64,000 nucleotides of DNA from Annona cherimola (lineage: Eukaryota > Streptophyta > Magnoliopsida > Magnoliales > Annonaceae): contig CM059971.1 of assembly GCA_030490835.1 (NCBI GenBank), positions 23,057,817 to 23,121,816 on the forward strand, written 5' to 3'. The notes below the pieces were generated by a model that ran no database searches, was not told the origin of the DNA, and saw only the letters and a list, made by a program, of their open reading frames with translations. Every line of letters starts with the position of its first letter. The first letter of the stretch is position 1. Shown piece by piece: positions 55,665 through 64,000 of the stretch. A program made the translations under genes and the position numbers.

Positions 55665-58600
55665 ATGGCATCTCAAAAATCCATTGTGTGTCTCCTATTC
55701 TTGGTGCTAACAGTTGCATCAACATCATCTGAAGAAGAAGCCGAAGCTCTTTTGGTCTGGAAGGCAACTCTCTCACCAAAGCATGTCCTCCATTCATGGC
55801 CTAAGCTACCTACCTCCGTCCAAGCCCAAAAACCATGCAATTGGACTGGAATCAAATGCAACAATGCTAGACATGTGGTGGAATTAAACCTGTCCAACTA
55901 TGGCTTGCAAGGTACACTTCATAGCCTTAATTTCTCTTCCTTTCCCAATCTTGTCCACTTGGATGTGAGCCAAAATTCATTTCATGGAACCATTCCAGCC
56001 CAAATAAGTATCCTCTCCAAACTCACTCTGCTTGATCTATCCTCTAATGACTTCTCTGGGCCCTTTCCTTCAGCATTGGCGAATTTAACTGCTCTTTCCT
56101 ATTTATACCTATCTGAAAATAAAATCTCAGGCACCATCCCTCTTGAAATGGGCCATTTCAAGAATCTACACCATCTGCACATGTATAGTAACCGTTTGAC
56201 TGATTCTATTCCTCCCACGTTGGGAAACTTGAGTCATTTGGATGAACTCAAACTCTTCAATAACCTATTGTCAGGTCCAATACCTCCAGAACTGGGAAAT
56301 ATATCACACTTGAATTATCTAGACTTGGGCAATAATAGTTTATATGGATGTATTCCCCCAATACTTGGAAATTTGAGCCAACTATCTATTCTCTCTCTCC
56401 ATACCAATCAATTGTTTGGTAAAGTGCCCTCCGAACTCGGAAACCTTTGTAATTTAACTCATCTTGCATTATACTCGAATAATTTGACCGGATCTATTCC
56501 TTCAACACTTGGAAACTTGAGCCACTTATCTGCTCTCTATCTCTATACAAATCAGCTTTCCGGTATGGTGCCTCTAGAACTCGAAAATTTGGGTCAGTTG
56601 ACTGTGGTTCACATATGCAGTAATAGCTTTATCGGCACCTTGCCAGACATATGCCGAGGCAATTCACTAAAGATCCTTACTGCAGAAGAAAACCAATTTT
56701 CCGGGCCCATTCCAAAAGGCTTCAAAAATTGTACTACACTGAGAAGAGTTCGACTTGAACACAATCAGTTCACTGGAGACATAACTCAAGCTTTTGGTGT
56801 GTATCCTTATTTGAATTACGTCGACATGAGTTACAATAGATTATATGGTGAGCTTCCTCCTAGTTTGGGTGCATGCCTAAGCCTCCAAAAGCTCAGCTTC
56901 TCCCACAATAATATCTCCGGACCAATTCCATCAGAAATTGGCTTGTTGAGTCAGTTAAAACTGGTTGACCTTTCCTTCAATCAATTTCAGGGAGAAATTC
57001 CTAGAAGCCTGGGAAGGTTGTCCAAGCTCTATAGTTTGACTTTGAATGATAATCAACTCCATGGTTTGGTGCCAACAGAGATTGGAAAACTTTCCGAGTT
57101 ACAGTTACTTGATTTATCAAAGAACAAGCTGAGTAGACCCATACCTATGCAATTAGGTGAGTGCTCCAAACTACAATCTTTGAGCTTGAGCGACAATTAT
57201 TTGAATGGAAATATTCCTTTTGAAATTGGCAATCTAGTGTTCCTTTCAGATGCATTGGATCTTAGCAACAACAACCTCTCAGGGGAGATACCACAACAGC
57301 TTAGCAAATTACATGAGCTTGAAAAGCTAAATCTCTCCCATAATCGTCTCGAGGGTTCTATCCCATCTTCCTTTGATGATATGTTCAGCTTATCATCTAT
57401 TGATTTCTCTCACAATGATTTGGAGGGCCCACTTCCCAACGGCAAAGCCTTTCGACAATCTCCATCAGAAGCATTTGCCAAAAATAAAAATTTATGCGGT
57501 GCAGTAGAAGGTATTAAACCTTGTAATTCATCTCTACAATATGGCCATGTTGGAGAGAAACATGCGCAGTTTCTAGTCATTGTTGTCACAAGTATAGTCT
57601 CAGCAGCACTCGTGCTTGCAGTATATGTGATTTATTTCTTTGTTTATCTAAGTTTGAGAAAGGCAGATGTGAGAAATACAGAAGAGAGAGGTATAGATAT
57701 GTTTTCAGTATGGAATTTTGATGGTAAGCTAGTGTATGAGGATATCATTGGAGCAACAGAAGATTTTGATGATAAATACTGCATCGGAGAGGGAGGTTAC
57801 GGGAAAGTTTACAAAGCAAGTCTACAAAATGGCCATGTAGTAGCCGTGAAGAGGCTTCATAATTCAGAAGAGGGCCAATTGGAAGATGACAAGAGGAGCT
57901 TTAGACGAGAGATAGAATCATTAACAGAGATCCGGCACCGCAATATCGTAAAGCTTTATGGGTTTTGCGAACACCCACGATGCTCATTCTTGGTTTATGA
58001 ATACATGGAAAGGGGAAGCTTGTGTAGCAATTTAGGTTATGAGGAAAGTATTGCAGAACTGGATTGGGGGAAGAGGATGAATATTATCAAAGGAGTAGCA
58101 CATGCCATATCGTACATGCACAACAGTCATTCTCCACCCATTATTCATCGGGATTTAACAAGCAACAACATTTTATTGGATCTAAAATTGGAGGCCCATA
58201 TATCAGACTTTGGAACTGCTCGATTGTTAAAGCCCGATTCCTCCAATTGGTCCACGGTTGCTGGAACTTCCGGATATGTAGCTCCAGGTATACACTTTCT
58301 TGCTTTCTCTACTAAATTCTAGAAGATAATCGATTCATTAATCTTGCTGTATATATATATGCTAGATGATCATTTGCAATAGGGTGCATGGGAGGCAACC
58401 ATACAGCCTGCCCAAAACATATTTTCTTAAATTTTTTTCATGACAAGTAAAGTTAAGTGTATTAACTGTAAACCAAGTTTTGTCATTTTTTGCAGAACTT
58501 GCATACACAATGCAGGTGACTGAGAAATGTGACGTGTATAGCTTCGGAGTTTTGGCTCTTGAAGTGATCATGGGAAGGCATCCCGGGGATCTCATTACGC

Positions 58601-58881
58601 AAATGCTGTTTGGAGCATCTTCATCATCTTTATCTTCCGACAACCAAGACATACGACTGATGGATGTACTTGACCCACGCCTCCCTCTTCCAGCATCTGC
58701 TCGAGATGTGAAGGATATGACTTGTGTGGTCGTGCTTGCATTTGCATGCTTGCGGGCCGCTCCAGAAGACCGGCCTACCATGGCATATGTTTCTCGGGAG
58801 CTTTCTTCTGGGTGTAATGTTACCATTCCCAAGTCTTTCTACAGCATTACATTGATGCAACTTTTGGATCTTCAGGTGTAA
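55665..58881 (+). CDS. LRR receptor-like kinase, MIK2 (MDIS1-interacting receptor-like kinase 2) type
   Basis: Two exons, 55665-58287 and 58496-58881, encode 1,002 aa. The 208-bp GT-AG intron splits codon 875 (Glu of APE) in phase 1; joining restores [20 protein letters not shown]. Domains: signal peptide ~1-22; LRRNT_2 with the pair CNWTGIKC (C58, C65); about 22 plant-type LRRs (residues ~70-597); juxtamembrane Cys cap; one membrane span ~634-660; kinase from ~700. The kinase has GEGGYGKVY (708-716), Lys729 (VAVK), HRD at 828-830 (an RD kinase), DFG from Asp848 and a full C-lobe ending [14 protein letters not shown]. No key residue is missing. The protein should sit in the plasma membrane and sense an apoplastic ligand; Arabidopsis MIK2, the best-known relative, perceives SCOOP peptides. 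That this copy binds the same ligand is not shown. Confidence 0.95.
58288..58495 (+). other. Intron of the receptor-kinase gene
   Basis: Donor CCAG/GTATAC and acceptor TTTTTTGCAG/AACTTG. If retained, translation stops at 58320 (TAG) after 885 aa, cutting the kinase within its activation segment. Confidence 0.93.
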
Positions 58882-58973
58882 AAGCTGATGCTCAAATGAT
58901 CATTTTAGGCTATTGCGAACCTCAACTTTTCTTTGTGTATATCGCGCTCCTTCTATAAGTCTTGGTTGTGTTG

Positions 58974-58979
58974 AATAAA
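58974..58979 (+). terminator. Poly(A) signal of the receptor-kinase gene
   Basis: AATAAA lies 93 bases after the stop codon, with T/G-rich sequence upstream (TTGGTTGTGTTG). Cleavage would follow shortly downstream. Confidence 0.65.
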
Positions 58980-59021
58980 TTATATGTAATTAAGCATTTG
59001 GGGTTCGGTGTGCATAAACTA

Positions 59022-59053
<32 letters not shown>

Positions 59054-59060
59054 TATATAT
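59022..59060. repeat. (AT)n microsatellite
   Basis: AT run with one AA interruption. Confidence 0.95.
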
Positions 59061-59447
59061 AGAGCATCATAGCCTATTTCCACAGCTATTTCTAATATAT
59101 GTCAATGCCCAGTAATCGGACGTTAGGAATATCACGGGGCTTACTAATCTACACATCATAAGCTTACACACTTTAATTTAGCAGTATAGCGCACACATGC
59201 TGGACATGTAATAAATACTGCCACCTGACCTTCATCCATCTGAAGGGATAAATTGGGTTTAAAAAACTAAATTTTGATTAAACATAATTTTTAACTTGAC
59301 ATTATGAAAATCTCAACCTAGTAGTGACCAAAACGGGCTTAAGCATTTCTTTTAAAATCCTAATATGTAATTCAATATTGTGTATCATGTATGGGCACCA
59401 ATATTTTTCATGCTAGTAACATTAATTTAAATTTTTTTCTAGGTGTG
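59061..59447. other. Non-coding stretch, nothing recognised
   Basis: No ORF or element end. Confidence 0.55.
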
Positions 59448-59720
59448 TTTGGTAAGTGTTAAAACTTTTGTGTCAAAAGTTTATGATATAATTTTTTTTT
59501 CAATTGGTAGAAAATGATGTGATATGATAGAGCAATGATGAGAAATAAAAAAAATAAAATTCAAATAGACAGGTTAATTATATAGATATTTATATAGAAA
59601 TGATTAAAAAATTAGGATAGTTGTATAGGAAGATGTAACAAAAAAATTAAAAAATATAGCAGTATAAAGATTGAAAAGATTTGGTTTGAAATTTTTTGTC
59701 TATGCCAGACATGTCCTAAA
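59448..59720 (+). mobile_element. MITE, fourth copy of the window's GGGTGTGTTTGG family
   Basis: The left end AGGTGTGTTTGGTAAGTGTT and interior GTATAGGAAGATGTAACAAA match the 1-294 family. The right end reads CCAGACATGTCCTAA, a degenerate partner of the left end. Confidence 0.65.
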
Positions 59721-60662
59721 TCAAAATCAATAATAATATGCATCGGTATGTATTTCTTTAAGAATATTTTTTTCTAATATATATCATTTTTAAATTTTTT
59801 ATAATAATAATATCAGTATTTTAAAGAAATAAATATTGATAATTAGATTAAACAAAAGTCAGCAACTTGCACAGAGAATGGATACCCAAAGTATACTAGT
59901 TGAAAGTTACAAAAGTAGATAAGGATCCAAGAATGAAAAACTTGTACTACATATATAAAAAGGGTGAATCGGAACTCCCCCCTCCGTGTAACATGAGCTA
60001 GGTTGAACATAGGTTATGTTAAACTTGAACTCGACTAGTCGAACCCAATTTTTAATAATTTCCGAACTTATTTTTCTACAATCCAAATCCGAAAATATTT
60101 TGATTTATAATAGGGTTAGGTTCAAGTGAACCCCAACTCGATTTTCATTATATATTTATTATAAAATATATTATATACATAAAATCTAAAAAATAATTCT
60201 TTATATTTTGTGTATTTTATATTATTTATATTTATATTTGAATACATGTTTGTCATATTGTAATTATATTATAAATAAAGTATATTATTTTTATTTTTTA
60301 TTTTTTATTTCTATCATTTACTTTTACATCTACTAATCTTCTGCATCTATCTTATTTTTATGTTAAATTTTTTCTAGAAATATTCTTTATAGTACTATAT
60401 TTTTCAAAAATGTATAGTTTGACTATATGTTATTATGTTTACTTACATAATTTGTTATTATTATATATTGATATGAAATTTTAAAAATTCTAAAATTAGC
60501 ATTTTTAAATAAAATTTAAATTCATTAACTTAAATTTTAACCTAAATCTTAACTTGAACTTGGTTTTCAAAAATAAGAATAAGATTTAAGTTTTAAAAAT
60601 AAAATTAAAATTAAAGTTAAAGTTAAAGTGAACTTCAGTTTCATAAACCCACTTGCACCCCT
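59721..60662. mobile_element. Non-coding; possible hAT-like MITE at about 59959-60662
   Basis: The right end ACTTGCACCCCT and left AGGGTGAATCGGAACTCC are weakly inverted, and subterminal words of the AACTTGAACTTGG / GGTTAGGTTCAAGTG type resemble hAT-like elements. No target duplication was found, so the call is tentative. Confidence 0.3.
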
Positions 60663-60669
60663 TCCCCCG

Positions 60670-60862
60670 CATGGCAGATAAGGATGCACTCGACCCACGC
60701 CTCTGTTCCGACATCTCCCCAAGACGTCAAAGACAAGACTTGCGTGGTCGTGTTAGCATTTTCTCATGCATGCTGGCTGATTCTCAAACTTGGCCCACCA
60801 TGGCACACGTTCTGTGGTTCCGTGTCCAAGTCTCTCTACGAGTACCGTTCCAATGCATCATG
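60670..60862 (+). pseudogene. Decayed 3' end of a second MIK2-type receptor kinase
   Basis: The segment aligns with 58650-58860 of the intact gene: DALDPRL, then in another frame [13 protein letters not shown], then PTMAHV, then SKSLYEYRSNAS against [11 protein letters not shown]. At least two frameshifts break it, and everything upstream of the C-lobe end is absent. It lies in the same orientation 1.8 kb downstream of the intact gene, so it is most simply a relic of a tandem duplicate. Confidence 0.85.
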
Positions 60863-60879
60863 ATGCATTTAAATTTCCA

Positions 60880-61450
60880 TCAAGGTGAAAAACCTTATAA
60901 TTTAAAATATTTTTTTTAAAAATCTTTTACTAAATTGTTACCCAGATGTATTTAACTTATGTATTAAATTTTTTCATATTTGGAAATTTATAAATATATA
61001 TTTTTTATTTTTTAAAAATAGAGGTATTTCAATCATTTAAAATTTGCCAAAACTTCCCCTATTTTAAAAAATCATAAAAAAAATATATACATTTCCACAA
61101 ATGGTAAAATTTGATTTATAGATTAAGTACATATTGTTATAATTTTATAAAAAGATTTTTAAAAAATAATTAAAAATATTGTCCAATGTAACATTACTCT
61201 CTTTAACAACGTTAGATTGGAGTGATGTTTGAATGCATCTCGATGCATTCATGTATAGTGCAAAATTCAATTTTTAAAATTTTTTTGAAAATTTTTTTGC
61301 AAAATTATTAACCCAAATGTATTTAACTTATGTATTACATTTTATCAATTTTGGAGATGCGTAAATATATTTTTTGATTTTTTAAAAAAGGGTATTTTAA
61401 TCATCCAAAAGTAATAAAAATTCCTTTATTTTAAAAAATAAATTTTGCAC
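60880..61450. repeat. Two tandem pieces of the foldback family
   Basis: Pieces at about 60895-61165 and 61260-61450 both carry TGTATTTAACTTATGTATTA, TTTT..ATTT(T)GGA, GGTATTT(C/T)AATCAT and inverted partners such as AAATGGTAAAATTTGATTTA. They resemble the 47.6-49.4 kb elements but are more diverged. The piece at 61260 is cut by the LINE fragment. Confidence 0.5.
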
Positions 61451-61463
61451 CTGATGGATTGAA

Positions 61464-61758
61464 TTTTTTTTTTTTTGATGAATTGGAATACTCCCCTATC
61501 CCGGTCCCCTTACACTGTGGAAGGAAGCCGGGATTGAGTGATCCAATAATGTATTACCAAAAAAATTGTGTGTACAAATTTTACCCAAAATGGCTTTGGG
61601 GGGGGGGGGGGGCGGGGTGGTGATCAAGTACTGAAAAAGGCATCAAATCTGCTAAGGCATGAGCAACAGCATGTCCTTGCCTTAACACATGATGAACAGA
61701 AACATGGGGAGTCATGGAAAGTAGCGCCCTGATCTCGTCAATGAGGACCCCCGCCGGA
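61464..61758 (-). mobile_element. 5'-truncated LINE fragment with target duplication
   Basis: GATGGATTGAA flanks it at 61453-61463 and 61759-61769. On the minus strand it keeps only the end of the ORF2 RNase H (VSVHHVLRQGHAVAHALADL, like HHVLRQGNSVAHSLADL of the intact LINE), a short 3' UTR and a tail (T run 61464-61476 on the plus strand). A 15-base G run (61598-61612) lies in it. About 295 bp long, it is a typical incomplete reverse-transcription product. Confidence 0.88.
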
Positions 61759-61939
61759 GATGGATTGAAATTTAAATGCATCATAATGCATTAAAATATT
61801 ACTCGTTAGATTGGTCCAATTCTTGGATATTCAGGTGTAGAATTCGCTCATGCTAGGTCACTCACTCCCTCCAATACCCACTTTTCATTTTTGGACGTCT
61901 GAAATCACCGTTTCATGTAATGACAACTAAGAAGTTCTG

Positions 61940-62070
61940 CCCAGCGCTCTAGCAAGTGGCGCTCATTCCTAGCATTTGTCCACGAGGTCCGAAGTTCGAC
62001 CTGGGTGAGAAGCATTTGTCTTTCTATTATGTTGTAATGGAGCTTGTTTCCCCAAAGTTAAGTTGTAGGA
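61940..62070 (+). mobile_element. Probable SINE head (tRNA-derived)
   Basis: TAGCAAGTGG (61950-61959) fits a polymerase III A box, and GAAGTTCGACC (61991-62001) fits a B box at the usual spacing of about 33 bp. The sequence after it, CTGGGTGAGAAGCATTTGTC, does not fold as a tRNA acceptor stem. Neither a tail nor a target duplication could be fixed, so the right end is approximate. Confidence 0.5.
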
Positions 62071-62239
62071 ATGTGTCAAGAGTTAATAGCAGATCATCTC
62101 TATTCATTTTGTTCCATTTTATCAATTTTGTCAACATCTCTTCATTCTTCATATTATTTTCCCCATGCTGCCATTGGTCCTTGAGCATTTGTCTCAAACC
62201 TTTATGATTTTTGCACTTTCCTTATGCTATGCCCAAAAT

Positions 62240-62800
62240 ATTTTGCATTTAAATTGCCTTAATAGCTTCCTTCTTCTCCCACTCATCTCTATAACCCACA
62301 AGCAAAAGGCAATGATCTGAAGTTGCCACTTATTTATGCTACATTTACGTGAGTGAAAAGATGTCCAACCACTCCCAATTTTTCATCCCTCTATACAATT
62401 GAATCTTTACCTTATATTTTCTCTTTCTCTTATTGCTTCAAGTCATGTTTGAACCTACATTTCCTAGGTTTTGGAGTTCACAAAAATTAGTAGCTTCTCT
62501 AAACTAATTCATCTAAGTTTCAAAGGAGTGTTAACGAACGTATTTACGGACTCCTAAATTTTTACTAAAGTCTCCTAAAATAGCACCAAGGTCTCAAAAT
62601 GAGCATTCAAGTGCCTCGATAGAGTTCATGAATACATTCTTTTGCTAGTTTCTAGAGGTTCATAGAAATCTATTATACTCCTTGCTAGTTTCTAGATGTC
62701 CATAGAAATTTATTATCCTCCGGTCTCATTTACTTAGATCCTCAATTATAGCATCAATGTGATGAGATGAATTACATTTAACAACTACTTACAACTCTTC
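62240..62800 (-). pseudogene. LINE endonuclease remnant
   Basis: The minus strand keeps, in order, endonuclease-like pieces that parallel the intact LINE: SSHHIDA, FYGHLETS (duplicated in part by a ~42-bp tandem repeat at 62640-62720), GAILGDF, LGNVGSNMT*SNKR and VATSDHCLLLVGYRDEWEKK (about 62276-62335). Many stops and frameshifts are present. It is far more diverged than the fragment at 61464-61758 and is from a related but different LINE. Confidence 0.75.
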
Positions 62801-63081
62801 CTAGTAGCTTCCATGAACTCCTTAAATGGGCTAACTTTCGTTATTAAATCAAAATCTAACTACGAACATTATTTAAGTTAATTTATTATAGTATTAAAAT
62901 CATTCTGTTCTAAGTATTAGACAAGTTTTACAGGATAATATCAATTTGTAATATAAATTAGGGTAAATTTCAAATATACCCATGAATTTTATCCTAATTT
63001 TAAATATGTCCACAATTTTTCAAAAGTTCCTTCCATGCCCACGTATTTTGCCGAAAATATTAATAGCACCCACACAATTAG
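62801..63081. other. Non-coding stretch, nothing recognised
   Basis: AT-rich, no structure recognised. Confidence 0.55.
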
Positions 63082-63964
63082 TAGGGGTGTAAATTGGTAC
63101 CGGATCGGTTCGAACCTGCCCTAACCCAACCCAATTTCAAAACCAAAATTGGAATTTTATTTTTGATTTTTTTTTCAAATTAGGCTTGGTTTCAATCAGA
63201 CCCGAGAAAATTAGAAACAAATATCAGGTTTACACCAACTTGGTACCAAAACCCCATCCAGTCTGAATCCGATATTCGTACATAATTTATTAAAATAGTT
63301 ATATTTGTTTACGTATTAAGTATTTTAAGTATAATTGTAATAAAAGTTATTCTATATAATCATAACTTAATTAAACTATAAAACATTTATTCTAAAACCT
63401 AAATATACATTTATCCATAAAAGTTGAATATATTACATCTACATTATCTTTATTTGCAAATGATTATCAATATACTAACTCTTTTATACATATACACTAA
63501 TTAACTACGATATAAAGTCTCACTTTTATTAAACTTTAGATAGTAATTTCATGTAATTTTATTTACTTTTCTTACATTGATTTTTTTAAAATAACATTAC
63601 CTTGATTGTTATGTGCAAATTCATTAAGTTAATTGTCTTTAGAATTATCTTTAATTAAAAGACGAAATTTCATCAAAACCAAATATATCATAAGTTATAT
63701 TAATATCTTCACGTGTAAATTATTTATATGCTAATGTAAAAATGGTAGAAATTTGTTATCGTTATTGATAATTTCAACTTTTATTGCTTTGAAAATAATT
63801 CAAATTTCAGTCCGAAACCAAAACTAAAACTGCTGTTAACTCGGTCTAAACCTAGCCCGAATCCGAATTTTAATATTAGAGTTTAGGTTTGAATTCTCAT
63901 AAACCTCGTATGATTCCCAAACCCGGTATGATTAGGGTTTGGGTTTACTTCAGTTGCACCCCTA
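63082..63964. mobile_element. hAT-like MITE
   Basis: The ends TAGGGGTGTAAATTGG and CAGTTGCACCCCTA form short inverted repeats, with subterminal words of the CCAACCCAATTT / GGGTTTGGGTTT type. The 8-bp flanks ACAATTAG and ATTGCTAG agree only in part, so the target duplication is eroded or the edges are off by a base or two. No coding sequence. Confidence 0.65.
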
Positions 63965-64000
63965 ATTGCTAGGGACCTTCAACTAACTTTAATGTGATTT

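Noticed and set aside
61940..62010. Genuine tRNA gene suggested by A and B boxes
   Set aside because: No matching acceptor stem or anticodon arm is visible; a SINE head fits better.

Overview
The window looks like AT-rich nuclear DNA of a flowering plant. The evidence is plant L1-type LINEs with an RNase H domain, Ty1/copia and Ty3/gypsy (Tekay/Del-like) retroelements, plant-type MITEs, a tRNA-derived SINE, and one LRR receptor kinase gene with a GT-AG intron. There are no operons, ribosome binding sites or prokaryotic genes. The species cannot be told from the sequence.

Layout. 1-10.3 kb is non-coding: a PIF/Harbinger-like MITE at the left edge, a direct ~470-bp duplication split by a second MITE of the same family, and a decayed tandem array (7.5-9.0 kb). 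10.3-16.4 kb is one decayed Ty3/gypsy element on the minus strand with its target-site duplication, a nearly deleted 5' LTR and a small nested LTR-type element carrying a tRNA-Met-like primer-binding site. 17.0-22.9 kb is an apparently intact LINE with both ORFs open, a poly(A) tail and a long target-site duplication. 23-33.7 kb is mostly non-coding: tandem repeats, a duplicated GC-tipped repeat, an orphan minus-strand promoter with a possible first exon, and a decayed LTR-like stretch. 34.0-39.6 kb is a minus-strand Ty1/copia element with a good 3' LTR and polypurine tract, a gag-pol broken by stops and frameshifts, and no visible 5' LTR. 40-54.9 kb holds foldback elements, an LTR-like stretch split by a hAT-type MITE with perfect 8-bp target duplication, and a 0.68-kb segmental duplication. 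54.9-55.2 kb is a SINE with a perfect 18-bp target duplication.

The only intact host gene is at 55.67-58.88 kb (plus strand, two exons, 1,002 aa): an LRR-RLK of the MIK2 (MDIS1-interacting receptor-like kinase 2) type with TATA box and poly(A) signal. A decayed copy of its 3' end lies 1.8 kb downstream, showing that the receptor was once locally duplicated. The last 3 kb hold two LINE remnants, a SINE-like head and another hAT-like MITE.

I found no convincing undescribed biological system. The items most worth following are the potentially active LINE, the nested small LTR-type element and the foldback family.
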